In this document: one piece after another, positions 26,956-36,163 of the stretch | How the letters are laid out: each line of letters starts with the position of its first letter | How positions within the stretch are numbered: the stretch's first letter is position 1 | Origin: Gordoniibacillus kamchatkensis | GTDB taxonomy: Bacteria; Bacillota; Bacilli; Paenibacillales; NBRC-103111 | Reading direction: 5' to 3' | Assembly (NCBI RefSeq): GCF_000829455.1 | Contig: NZ_JXAK01000004.1 | Location: 1-64,000, forward strand | DNA length: 64,000 bases | The notes under the pieces: generated by a model | Database searches by the model: none | The model's input: only the letters and a program-made list of their open reading frames with translations | Told to the model about the DNA's origin: nothing | Translations under genes and position numbers: made by a program

Positions 26956-27114
26956 ATGTATTCAGGCACGAGAGAAACTAATGAAACAAATGATACCCAA
27001 TTTGATGAATTTTATGTGTATGAGTTTTTAAAATTACCCCTCAATGTACAAGAAACCAAAGAAAAAGATGCTGTCTTAAAGCTATTGAAAGGATGGATTG
27101 ATAATGAAGGCTAA
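26956..27114 (+). CDS. Small hypothetical protein, 52 residues
   Basis: ATG at 26956 behind a weak TAGGGG. Reads TQFDEFYVYEFLKLPLNVQE and KLLKGWIDNEG. Acidic, AT-rich. The last 11 bases overlap the next small gene, which suggests coupling. Not recognised. The region before it (26789-26955) contains a short C-terminal remnant (LFDYRVKRLYEDLIDN) without start. Confidence 0.4.
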   Translation: MYSGTRETNETNDTQFDEFYVYEFLKLPLNVQETKEKDAVLKLLKGWIDNEG

Positions 27115-27379
27115 GGAGATTCCTAATTACATAAGAAACCTAGAAGATAACCAAGTCCATATTGAAAAATATATAGATTTAATTTATGTACTTCAGCGGA
27201 AGCGGGGACCAGTCTTAGAGGCTGTGACCTTAATAAGATTTGAAAAGCCCATCATTTATTCGATATTAAAAAGACGATTTCAAAATAATAACGGACTTAA
27301 TATGCTTTTTAGCCTAGCGATGGATTATCAAGTAGCTTTGTCAAATCTACTTTGTAAGACCAATTTTAACGACAATTAA
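27104..27379 (+). CDS. Small hypothetical protein, 91 residues
   Basis: ATG at 27104, GAAAGGATGG upstream. Basic and helical: IEKYIDLIYVLQRKRGPVLE and FEKPIIYSILKRRFQN. No family recognised. Lies in a run of three close small genes in an AT-rich patch (26956-27536) without a visible terminator, perhaps a remnant of a mobile element or phage. Confidence 0.45.
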   Translation: MKAKEIPNYIRNLEDNQVHIEKYIDLIYVLQRKRGPVLEAVTLIRFEKPIIYSILKRRFQNNNGLNMLFSLAMDYQVALSNLLCKTNFNDN

Positions 27380-27392
27380 AGTAGGTGTTGAT

Positions 27393-27536
27393 TTGCTTTA
27401 CTGTATTGCTTATAAACATATGACACTAACTAGGCCAATGAATAAAAATGATGCAGAGATAAAAATGTTGATTCTAAGCAGGTGTTTTAAGAATCTGAAG
27501 ATCGTTGAATATAAACTTAAAACACATAAACCTTGA
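27393..27536 (+). CDS. Small hypothetical ORF, 47 residues
   Basis: TTG start 13 bp after the preceding stop, with AGGTG just before. Reads YKHMTLTRPMNKNDAEIKML and FKNLKIVEYKLKTHKP. Not recognised and may be chance; included because it continues the small-gene run. Between here and 27801 I see only a short open stretch with no start (FARTDYIATENGVELHVSLS). Confidence 0.3.
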   Translation: MLYCIAYKHMTLTRPMNKNDAEIKMLILSRCFKNLKIVEYKLKTHKP

Positions 27537-27801
27537 AAATAAATAAAAAACAGGTTGGGGATCCAGTGTAGAGCCTTAGTGTTGACTCGACTCAAGAAGT
27601 AAGGCAATAGTATTACCAAACCGGACAAATTTGCATCGAAATTCAAAAGAGGGAAAAGACTCATGAATTTTAAAGACACTGTTGTACTTAACGGCATCGA
27701 TCGTAAATAAGAGAAAGTTTGCACGTACCGACTATATCGCTACTGAGAACGGCGTCGAGCTGCATGTGAGTCTGTCAGGTTCGGAGGTGTACACTTAAGG
27801 G

Positions 27802-28058
27802 ATGACGATTACCGTCTTTGGTCGGCAGGCTTTCGCTGTAGCAGAGGAAGACTCTCCTCTGCGAAGACGGTTTGCCGCCTCAGCCAACATTACGGTGCAG
27901 TCGCTCGCTGAAGTAGTACTGAGCGGAATGGAGGAAGCCTTCAGCATTTACTGGGAACGCTGGCGGGTATTTGGGCATTCTGTGCTTGCTGTAGTGATCA
28001 ATCTGCTAAATCCGGCGGTATTGTCATCGGCGGCGATATTAGCAAATTTTATCCTTAG
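27802..28058 (+). pseudogene. ROK family protein remnant
   Basis: Near 27990-28020 the frame reads GHSVLAVVINLLNPA, and one frame over, GIVIGGDISKFYP to a stop at 28056-28058. Together they give the ROK hallmark of a C-terminal NLLNP followed by VIGG, seen in sugar kinases and XylR-type repressors. The N-terminal half with ATP and zinc sites is missing, and a one-base frameshift sits in the GGCGG stretch near 28017. Remnant of a sugar-related gene next to the formylglycine-type remnant. Confidence 0.6.
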
Positions 28059-28152
28059 CATTTCTCACGGCGGGGATGATTTGATAGAGATAATCAGGTT
28101 CCGCATCTGTCATTTCAATTACCTAGCTAGGATATAAGGTGGGGAGTTTCTG

Positions 28153-28964
28153 ATGGGGACTGACGATCGAGAGGGCTTTCCTTCAGATGGAGAGGGACCT
28201 GTCCGTGAGGTTACTGTGGATCCCTTCTACATCGATCCGTATACGGTAACAAATTTGGAATTCATGAAGTTTGTGGACGACACCGGCTATGTCACGGAAG
28301 CGGAAAAGTTCGGATGGTCCTACGTCTTTCATCTATTTATAAACGTATACAGCGTCAAAGTTCTAGGTTCGTCAAGGAATACTCCATGGTGGCTTGCCGT
28401 CGAAGGCGCCAGTTGGCGCGCACCAGAAGGCCCCGGCTCCGGTATCGAAGATAGGCTTGAACATCCGGTTATTCATACATCTTGGAACGACGCGGAAGCT
28501 TACTGCGAATGGGCGGGCAAACGGCTGCCAACGGAGGCGGAATGGGAGTTTGCCGCACGGGGGGGACTCGTTCAGAAGCGATATCCGTGGGGGGATGAGA
28601 TGAAACCGGGTGGTAAACATATGTGCAATAATTGGCAGGGCAAATTTCCGGTAAAAACAATGCCGGGGACGGATATATCGGGACAGCGCCTGTGAAGACT
28701 TTCGAGCCGAACGGGTTTGGTCTGTATCAAGTGGCCGGCAATGTTTGGGAGTGGTGTGCGGACTGGTTCAGTCCGACCTTCCATGTGAACCGGCCGCCGG
28801 TGAATCCAACAGGTCCGCCAAGCGGGACAAGCCGAGTCATGCGTGGCGGCTCCTATTTATGCCACAAGTCCTACTGTAATCGCTACCGTGTGGCTGCCCG
28901 GAGTCAAAATACCCCAGACAGCTCGACAGGCAATATGGGCTTCCGCTACGCCGCCGATGCTTAA
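28153..28964 (+). pseudogene. Frameshifted formylglycine-generating-enzyme family protein
   Basis: Reads FLMGTDDREGFPSDGEGPVR, VTVDPFYIDPYTVTN, WNDAEAYCEWAGKRLPTEAE, WEFAARGG. At about 28652 an A is lost; the rest continues in another frame: NGFGLYQVAGNVWEWCADWF, then MRGGSYLCHKSYCNRYRVAA. The last part holds the two cysteines that bind copper in the SUMF1/FGE family. FGE converts a sulfatase cysteine to formylglycine. No sulfatase gene is in view. A stop codon (TAA) is directly upstream of GGEFLMG, so the true N-terminus is also missing. Confidence 0.8.
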
Positions 28965-29468
28965 GGAGCCATTGGTATATGAAATCAAACTAGAAGCCCC
29001 CTGAGGGATAGGGGGAAATCGCCGCGCAGGCGGGCTCGCGCAGGCTACCGCGGACAGTTCGAAGGGAGCGGTGTAAATGAATGAAATCAAGTTCTAGATT
29101 CTGATATATTATGTTTACTTAGTTCTAAAACAATGCCAAGAGACGATGTAACAATCAAGCCTACTTTTTATTTTAGGCCAAGATTTTTACTTTTTTAACA
29201 TAGTATAAAGCAGAACAAATCGTGTAATGATTGAAATAGATCGTTAAACGATCTTTGCCACTTCAAGGGGGCTGGCTAAAAAAAGGAGTAGACCTTTAAA
29301 CCGTCTACTTCTTTTTTTAAATAAGGGTTAATTTTAAGTCCGATCGCAGTTATTGCCACGGGAGTTATAAGGAATGAAAACAAGCTAAGCGTAACGAAGA
29401 AGGAATCTTTGTTTTTTAGTCTACTCGATGAACGTTTCTTTGGGTTGTTATTTCTAGAGGTGATGAGT
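28965..29468 (+). other. Intergenic region with one truncated gene start
   Basis: Near 29065-29098 a good GGGAGCGG site precedes ATGAATGAAATCAAGTTC and then a stop: a cut-off gene start. A terminator lies at 29285. Nothing else was recognised. Confidence 0.45.
29285..29318 (+). terminator. Terminator in the remnant region
   Basis: AGTAGAC with GTCTACT (29287-29293 and 29303-29309), followed by TCTTTTTTT. Confidence 0.75.
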
Positions 29469-30429
29469 ATGTTATGTGCACTTCCTAAAAGGCCCCAGCT
29501 TTTTAATGCTGAAAGTCTTGCTAGTTTTATTCACCGCTTATCCGATGCAAACTCCTTCGAGTCTTCGTTTGATTTGTACAAACTAGCCAATCTTACTAAT
29601 AATACAGTTTCGGCCAGAGTTAATTTTCTTGATAGTACCTCCTATAGTTTAAAATCACTAAGTATTCTATCTGGCAAACCAGAGAAACAACTATTTTCTT
29701 CCACCTTTGAAAGTAATGAGGGCATACCGCAGTATGTATTGCCGATAAAAAAAAACTAAAGTTTGTCCAAAATGCTTAGCTGAAAAGGTACCATATGGGA
29801 GAAAAAACTGGGATATTCTTCTCTATACAATTTGTACCGAACACCATTGTTTACTTCTTGATAGCTGCCCCAAATGCGAGTCATTAATATCCTGGAATCG
29901 AAAGTCGATATTAATGTGCCCTTGTGGATTTAATTTCTGTAAAGCTGAAACCCCAAAAGTAAATTATGAGGAAGAAGTAATATTTTCTTTGATTGTGGGT
30001 ACGTATCGACTAACATCTTTGCATCGTACTCGATTACCAGACTTCTTTTATAAGGCAAGCTTAGAAAAAATAATTAATTTTATCTTATTTATTCTTGGGC
30101 AACAAGTTTCTCATTTCGGGGATAAAAGATCGATATGGGGAAGGGACTCCATAAGAGGAATCAGGAATGACGTTATTCATAAGCATCTAATGAGCCTGTA
30201 CGGTGTTATTAATAATATGCCTCATGGCATATGGGAGTGGACCCGCTCCTTTGCTATCAGCAATTACTATGATAAAAGGAGAATGTATGATTTCAATTAT
30301 CGCTTTTTCCCATATGACATTAGTTATTTTATAAATAACAATGGAGTAATAGACATTGAGAATATAGAACGATTGATATATAAGGTGCTAATCGAAGGCG
30401 ATAATTTTAATCCGGCAATTAATTATTGA
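29469..30429 (+). pseudogene. TniQ/TnsD-like protein, frameshifted at a poly-A run
   Basis: From ATG 29469, preceded by AGAGGTGA, the frame reads LPKRPQLFNAESLASFIHRL, a TniQ N-terminus. It stops at 29757-29759 just after a run of nine A (29747-29755). Reading with eight A gives TKVCPKCLAEKVPYGRKNWD, ICTEHHCLLLDSCPKCESLI and CPCGFNF, the zinc-finger motifs of TniQ, and runs to 30429. TniQ proteins choose target sites for Tn7/Tn5053-type transposons. No transposase lies next to it. The break may be real decay or a slippage site. Confidence 0.75.
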
Positions 30430-30442
30430 TAGGGGTAACCGA

Positions 30443-30885
30443 ATGGAACATAAAGATAATGTAACACACTTACAAAGTTCAATTGTGATAAGTGAAATAC
30501 ATAAAGTGAAGTTTCCAGTAAACCCAGCCCAAAGATGCGAGTTAAGGCGGCGGGCCATAATAGCTCAGTTAATGTAATCCAAAAGAATTTAAATGTGGTT
30601 GCTATTAGAAATACAATGAAAGCTTTTTGTCCCCTTTGTTTAAAGGACAAATTATATTATAGAAAAGTTTGGGATTTAAGTATTTATACAAGATGTTATA
30701 TCCATAACTGTATATTATTGAGCAGTTGTGCTATTTGCGGCAGAAGAATAACAATAACAGACATAATAAATGATTTATGTAAATGTGGATGCAAATTATC
30801 AAGTATTTCGACTGTAGCAATGTCCGCGATTACTTTCGCTAAAAAAGAAAAAGGTATTTTTCATGAAAAGTCGGCAAACCCTTGA
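30443..30885 (+). pseudogene. Second TniQ-like protein, broken and truncated
   Basis: The start at 30443 runs 44 codons (KFPVNPAQRCELRRRAIIA) and ends; the frame from about 30535 reads MKAFCPLCLKDKLYYRKVWD, IYTRCYIHNCILLSSCAICG and CKCGCKLSS, again the four-pair zinc-ribbon pattern of TniQ. It ends after about 115 codons, without the C-terminal domain. It lies 14 bp behind the first TniQ-like gene, so the pair once formed an operon. A terminator overlaps its end. Confidence 0.65.
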
Positions 30886-30902
30886 GTTTGCTGGCTTTTT
30901 TC
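30869..30902 (+). terminator. Terminator after the TniQ-like pair
   Basis: AGTCGGCAAAC with GTTTGCTGGCT (30869-30879 and 30886-30896, two G-T pairs), followed by TTTTTTCG. Confidence 0.8.
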
Positions 30903-30998
30903 GTGTCAACTGCTTTGTGAGAGATTTGAGAGGCGTTTTTGATAGAATTTGTTGTGAGGCAAGTATATGATAGGTAAGAATAAGTAGGAGGAATTGCA

Positions 30999-33900
30999 TT
31001 GAAAGGCTTAAGCCGGCACAACAAAGCGCGATATGTTTACCGAACGATAGGGTTAATTTTGATCCCGTTATTGACATGCCTCCTTTTAATATCCATTTAC
31101 GGATATACATTGCCGAATAAGGCGGCTCCTCAAGCGCACCAAGGCGTGCTGGACTTGAACCGGTGGGATTTTGGCAAGGACGGCTTTGTGAATCTCGACG
31201 GTGAATGGCTGTTCTATCCTGACGAGCTTCTCACTCCGGATGATTTTCGCAGTGGTAAAGCAGCACGGTTATCCGCCGCCTATGCCGATATTCCAAATTA
31301 CTGGTCGGGAGGAGATTCTACCGATCGCGCCAGTCAAGCGAAGCTGGGCACTTACCGGCTGTTGGTTAAACTAAAGGAAAGCGATGAAGGCTACGGCTTT
31401 AGGGTATCGAACGTACAGATGGCCCACCGCTTGTTCGTAAACGGTATGTTGATCGGGAATGCAGGAACTCCGGCATCGGACGTTCAAAGCTATAAAGCCG
31501 GGACTACGCCTTACTCCACCTATACCCGTATTCAAGGCAGCGAGATGGACGTCGTACTGCAAGTGGCCAATTTAACCTCGCCGAATACCGGCGGATTTAG
31601 GGATCTGCAGTTCGGCCTGCAAGAGGATATCCTTCGGGCAGATCATATTTGGTTTGCAGTTGAGGTTACCGGGCTGTTCATTCTTTTGCTGTTCGGGGCT
31701 TACCATCTGAGCATCTTCACGCTGCAGCCGAAAGATAAGGCTTATCTATACAGCTCGCTGTACTTCCTGACTTTACTGGTGCTGATCATAAGCGACGGGG
31801 ACAAGCTCATCCTTCAGCTCCTTCCGGGCATCTCAAACGAATGGGTGATAAAACTAAACTTTCTCGGTGGATTTTCCAACATAGCTGTGCTCGGGTTCTT
31901 CCTTCACCATCTGGACACCAAGCTTCTGAACCGGAGATGGCTGCTTCTGCTTGTGTCTCCGATCGGAGTATATTTGGCCGCGGTGCTGGCGCTTCCTTTC
32001 GAGGCCTATTCGAAGCTGGGGAATCTCCCTTGGAATTACCTTACGCTACTTGTCGTATTTTACCTTTACCGGGCAATCCGGCTTTACTTGAAACAGGACG
32101 GGCAAATAGGCCGCAAAGAAACGGCTCTGCTCGTCGGGGTCATTCTCGCGATGGCGTCGATTCGATTTATCAGTTTGATCTACAGGATTAGCTGGGTCGA
32201 ATCGGATATGGGCCGCCGCGTTGCATTCATCTGTATCATCGTGTTCATGAACTTGCTGCTCGCCCTCCGTCTGGCTCATGCAACGAGACGGGCAGAGCAG
32301 TTGACGGAACAATTGATTGTACGCGACAAATTAAAGGACGAATTTTTGGCAAACACGTCGCATGAATTGAAAACGCCGCTGCACGGCATTCAAAATATGG
32401 CTTCCTACTTGCTCGACGGGAAGGCGGGCGAGCTGACAGCAGGCCAACGATCCGAGCTTACGCTCATTCAAGATACTTCGACGAAGCTTACCGCCCTTGT
32501 AAACGATCTTCTGGATGTCGTCCGATTGAAGCATGGGGATTTGCAGCTGGAGCGGTCGGTTGTAGATCTTGGAGTGGCAGCCGAGACGACGTTTCAGGTG
32601 CTCGAACTCGAATTGGCCGGTAAGGATGTATACTGGGAAAACCGGATCGCACCGGGAACGTTCGCCATGGCCGACGAAAACCGGGTGCGGCAGGTGTTGT
32701 ACAACCTGATTCATAATGCGATTAAGCATACGAAGATGGGATGGATCGAGATCGGCGCCACGGTGGCGGAAGGCAGGGTTTCCGTTTGGGTGGAGGATAC
32801 CGGCATAGGCATTCCGAAGGAAAGCCACGAATCGATTTTCGGATATTTCGAGCAGGCGGACAAAGCCATATCGAACGGCGGTTATACGGGGATGGGGCTT
32901 GGCCTTTTCATTAGCCGGAAGCTTATCGAAAAGATGGACGGAGCGATCTGGGTGGAGCGCTCCGAACCGGGCCATGGCACACGGATGGCGTTTACTCTCC
33001 CGGCGGCGGAGGTAGATCGTTCGCTTGTATCCCCGGTGCTAAGCAGAACGGTTGTACTAGCGGGACGTACTCAATTTGATATCGAGGATCCGACGCGTAC
33101 GAATACCGTTCTTCTTGTCGATGACGAGGTGTCCAATATTCGGATTTTACTCAATCTGCTGGGGGACGAGTACAACGTACTGACGGCTTTCTCCGCAAAG
33201 GAAGCGCTTGACAAGCTTGAAGCTCATCCACACATCGATTTGGTCATCCTTGATGTCATGATGCCGGAAATATCGGGAATCGATTTGTGCCGGACCATAA
33301 GAGAAACGCGATCCGTCATCGAACTTCCCATTTTGTTTTCAACGGTGAAAAATTCTTTGCATGATATAGAGCTTTGTTTTCGGGCGGGCGGGAACGACTT
33401 TATCGCAAAGCCGTTTGATCCGAAAACGCTCACGGCGAGAGTCCGGACGCTCCTGTCGATGAAATCGTCTATGGATCAAGCGATTCATAACGAGCTGGCA
33501 TTTCTGCAAGCGCAAATCAAGCCTCATTTTTTGTACAACGCGATTAGCAGCATTATTTCATTCTGTTACACGGACGGAGAGAAAGCCGCCTATTTGCTGT
33601 CCATGCTGAGCCGCTATTTGCGAACGGTGTTCCAGCGGGATTTGCAAACGCCGTATGTGCCTTTAAGCTCCGAGCTGGAACTGATTCAAGCTTATGTGGA
33701 AATCGAGAAAGCTCGTTTTGGCGACCGGTTGAACTTTCATTTGTTTCAGGATGAAGGCCTAGAGTCGCTAGCCATTCCGTCTTTAACGATTCAACCCCTT
33801 GTTGAGAATGCGGTTCGGCACGGCCTGTTTGAAAAAGAAGGAACCGGAACGGTAACGTTAACGATTACCGACGGCCACGGCTATATCCGATTCGAGATTG

Positions 33901-34094
33901 CGGACGACGGTGTGGGCATGGCGGATGATGTGCTCTATCAATTGAAAGCCGGCGAGCGGCCCGTCGGTTCCGGCATCGGAATGGCTAACGTCCGTAAACG
34001 GCTGGCAGCCTTGCATGGCGCAAGCGTATCGATTGATTCCGCTTTGGAGAAAGGTACGCGAGTGACGGTTTATTTGCCGAAACGGAAGAGCTAG
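30999..34094 (+). CDS. Hybrid sensor kinase: 7TM-DISM, HisKA, receiver and LytS-type kinase core
   Basis: 1031 residues starting at TTG with AGGAGG 8 bases upstream. TM near 17-36; extracellular jelly-roll of 7TMR-DISM type about 45-205 (DLNRWDFGKDGFVNLDGEWL); seven TM helices about 215-425; HisKA with His455 (SHELKTPLHG); first ATPase domain with NLIHNAIKHT, DTGIGIP and GMGLGLF; receiver about 700-815 with phosphoacceptor Asp752 (VILDVMMPE) and KPFD; then a second kinase core of the His_kinase (LytS/YehU) type with His843 (QAQIKPHFLYNAISS) and a second ATPase domain (LVENAVRHGLFEK, DDGVGM). Two different phosphorylatable histidines in one chain are unusual. The response regulator follows 11 bp later. 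Confidence 0.93.
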   Translation: MKGLSRHNKARYVYRTIGLILIPLLTCLLLISIYGYTLPNKAAPQAHQGVLDLNRWDFGKDGFVNLDGEWLFYPDELLTPDDFRSGKAARLSAAYADIPNYWSGGDSTDRASQAKLGTYRLLVKLKESDEGYGFRVSNVQMAHRLFVNGMLIGNAGTPASDVQSYKAGTTPYSTYTRIQGSEMDVVLQVANLTSPNTGGFRDLQFGLQEDILRADHIWFAVEVTGLFILLLFGAYHLSIFTLQPKDKAYLYSSLYFLTLLVLIISDGDKLILQLLPGISNEWVIKLNFLGGFSNIAVLGFFLHHLDTKLLNRRWLLLLVSPIGVYLAAVLALPFEAYSKLGNLPWNYLTLLVVFYLYRAIRLYLKQDGQIGRKETALLVGVILAMASIRFISLIYRISWVESDMGRRVAFICIIVFMNLLLALRLAHATRRAEQLTEQLIVRDKLKDEFLANTSHELKTPLHGIQNMASYLLDGKAGELTAGQRSELTLIQDTSTKLTALVNDLLDVVRLKHGDLQLERSVVDLGVAAETTFQVLELELAGKDVYWENRIAPGTFAMADENRVRQVLYNLIHNAIKHTKMGWIEIGATVAEGRVSVWVEDTGIGIPKESHESIFGYFEQADKAISNGGYTGMGLGLFISRKLIEKMDGAIWVERSEPGHGTRMAFTLPAAEVDRSLVSPVLSRTVVLAGRTQFDIEDPTRTNTVLLVDDEVSNIRILLNLLGDEYNVLTAFSAKEALDKLEAHPHIDLVILDVMMPEISGIDLCRTIRETRSVIELPILFSTVKNSLHDIELCFRAGGNDFIAKPFDPKTLTARVRTLLSMKSSMDQAIHNELAFLQAQIKPHFLYNAISSIISFCYTDGEKAAYLLSMLSRYLRTVFQRDLQTPYVPLSSELELIQAYVEIEKARFGDRLNFHLFQDEGLESLAIPSLTIQPLVENAVRHGLFEKEGTGTVTLTITDGHGYIRFEIADDGVGMADDVLYQLKAGERPVGSGIGMANVRKRLAALHGASVSIDSALEKGTRVTVYLPKRKS

Positions 34095-34105
34095 GGGGAA
34101 TAGAA

Positions 34106-35232
34106 GTGATACGTGTCATGATTGTGGAGGATGAGAAGCCGATATTGGATTTAATGGCGAGGCTTGCCGCTCAGCATGCTGAGCTCGAGGTCGTCGGTAC
34201 GTTCACAAGCCCGGTCACCGCTCTGGACCAGTATCCGCTCCTGTTGCCGAACGCGGTATTTCTCGACGTCGAAATGCCGCGGATGGGGGGCATCGAACTT
34301 GCGGAAAAGCTAAAAGAGCTGAACGAAGACTTGCAAGTCGTGTTTACGACGGCCTATCCGGGTTATGCGGTAGAGGCGTTCCGTGTCAGCGCGCTCGATT
34401 ATTTACTGAAGCCGGTTACGCCGGCAGCGCTGGAGCGAGTCATTGCCAAGCTCTTGAAGCATCGGGTTCTGCAAGCCGCTGGAAGGCCGCTTTCACTAAT
34501 CCAACAGGGACCGATCGTGCGATGCCTTGGCACATTTGAAACGAGAGGGGCGGATGGAACCTTGCTCAGTTGGCCGACCCGGAAGACGGAGGAGCTGTTT
34601 GCTTATTTGCTTGCCTACCCAAACAGGCTTGCGGGCAAATGGCAGCTGTCCAACCTCCTTTGACCGGATTTGGACGAAGACCGTGCGCTGCATAATTTGT
34701 ACAATACGGTATACAGGCTGAAAAAGGCGCTGAAGGGCGCAGGTATACATATGGATTTGGTTCACTCCAATGAGGGGTATGTTTTACAAACCGGTCCGGG
34801 GTTTTCGGATTTGGAGCTGCTGCGGGAATTCATGAGCCGAACGGACGAGATCGATGAACGGAACGTGGGCGAAGGGGATCAACTGCTCCGCACCAGCAAC
34901 GGCCTCTTGTTCAGGGGCAAGGATTACGTATGGAGTTTGGGCTCGCATCCGAGGTATCCGTTCAGCAGGCATCGCTTTGCCGCATGATAGCGAAATTTTA
35001 TCGCACAATCGGCGACCGAAAGGCGATGAAAGAAGCGCTTCGTACCTATTTGTCATCCGCTCAGTTGGACGAGGAGATGACGGTGCAGCTATTGCGCCTA
35101 TATGCCGAGGACGGAGAAACGAGTTTATTTTGTAAGCAATACGAGAGGTATGCGAATCTTTTGGAAACGGAGCTTGGCCTTAAACCATCGGACGAAATTC
35201 GAGAGCTCGGGGCAAGTATCATATCGACGTGA
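34106..35232 (+). pseudogene. Response regulator with SARP/BTAD output domain, broken twice
   Basis: Receiver residues 1-120: MIVEDEKPILDLM, phosphoacceptor in VFLDVEMPRMGG, KPVTPAALERV. After a winged-helix start (TRKTEELFAYLLAYPNRLAG) a TGA at 34661-34663 replaces the Trp normal in this place; the same frame continues as PDLDEDRALHNLYNTVYRLK. A frame change near 34920-34935 moves the bacterial transcriptional activation domain to another frame: KFYRTIGDRKAMKEALRTYL and CKQYERYANLLETELGLKPS. The family normally pairs with 7TM-DISM kinases like the gene 11 bp upstream, so the pathway has lost its output protein unless read-through occurs. Confidence 0.88.
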
Positions 35233-35255
35233 TGAGCATAAATGATTTCGCAGAA

Positions 35256-35296
35256 AGCCGGAACGGAGGCTGCTCCATTCCGGCTCTCTTTCTATT
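35256..35296 (+). terminator. Terminator of the kinase-regulator operon
   Basis: AGCCGGAACGGAG and CTCCATTCCGGCT (35256-35268 and 35273-35285, one mismatch), followed by CTCTTTCTATTTT. Confidence 0.75.
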
Positions 35297-35381
35297 TTGT
35301 GAGAATTTTGGGAGAGCCTCTTGCTATAATTCGACATTAGCTAGTGAAATATAGACTATGAAGAAAAGGAGTTTAGATTGC

Positions 35382-35828
35382 ATGTACAGTTTATTGGTAT
35401 TCATCCACATCGTAGCCGCGGTTATGGGCCTCGGGGCTGCCTTCGGATTCCCCATTGTGGTTAAGTGCGCAAAAACCGCGTCTCAAGCAAAGTACACTTT
35501 GAAGCTTCTTAAGAATCTGGAACTACTCCCGAAGATAGGGAGTATTACGCTTCTTGTCACAGGAATTGTTCTTGGCATCATGAACCCTTCGTTATTTAAG
35601 GCCGGTTGGTACATCGCATCTATCGTTCTGTATTTCGCCGCCCAGGTGATTGTGATCGGAATGCTGCCGAAGAAAATGAAAGAGCAGGCTGACATTCTCG
35701 CAAACCATACCGGCGAAGACCTTCCTGCCTCTTATACAGCGATCGGGAAGCAGGCGGGAAAGCTGGAAGGAATTACGCACTTGCTTGCCTTTTTGTTGAT
35801 TGTGTTAATGTATTTCAAGCCGTTCTGA
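35382..35828 (+). CDS. DUF2269-type integral membrane protein
   Basis: 148 residues from ATG 35382. An earlier ATG at 35358 is open, but the AAAGGAG that serves as ribosome binding site lies between the two. Four hydrophobic helices: LLVFIHIVAAVMGLGAAFGF, ITLLVTGIVLGIM, WYIASIVLYFAAQVIVIGML, and a last one at the end. His7 in helix 1 with surrounding Gly-rich pattern matches the DUF2269 family of small membrane proteins, of unknown function. Encoded alone. Confidence 0.7.
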   Translation: MYSLLVFIHIVAAVMGLGAAFGFPIVVKCAKTASQAKYTLKLLKNLELLPKIGSITLLVTGIVLGIMNPSLFKAGWYIASIVLYFAAQVIVIGMLPKKMKEQADILANHTGEDLPASYTAIGKQAGKLEGITHLLAFLLIVLMYFKPF

Positions 35829-35845
35829 GCCCGGAATACGAGTGA

Positions 35846-36106
35846 ATGCCAGGGGTGATCAATTTGAAAGAAATCGAAGGAACTTTTTACGGGGTGAACG
35901 GGACCCAACTGTTTTATAGAAAAATGTTTCCGCGGGATTCCGCCAAAGGAACCGTTATTGCCGTTCACGGACATGGCGACCACAGCGGTGGTTTGCAAAA
36001 CTTTTGTGCATGCGCAACATTGGCGCGCCCGTTTGATGATTTGGGGCGGGAGCGTTTTTTCGAGGATCTGTTGAACTGGTTGGATGGGCATACGATTGAG
36101 CACTGA
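35846..36106 (+). pseudogene. Alpha/beta hydrolase remnant with internal deletion
   Basis: Reads GTFYGVNGTQLFYRKMFPRD and KGTVIAVHGHGDHSGGLQNF, the N-terminus of a monoacylglycerol-lipase-like hydrolase (oxyanion-hole HGHGDHSG). After residue 56 the nucleophile elbow and the middle of the fold are missing; the last 20 residues (RERFFEDLLNWLDGH) resemble the family's C-terminus. So about 200 codons were deleted in frame or nearly so. Confidence 0.7.
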
Positions 36107-36163
36107 AGATAGGGTAAATGACTCAGTATCTGTTTGTTAGAGTGAAAAGAGGTGTATATGTAA

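Noticed and set aside
29469-30902. CRISPR-associated transposon
   Set aside because: TniQ-like genes are present but there is no CRISPR array, no Cas gene and no tnsABC in the window.
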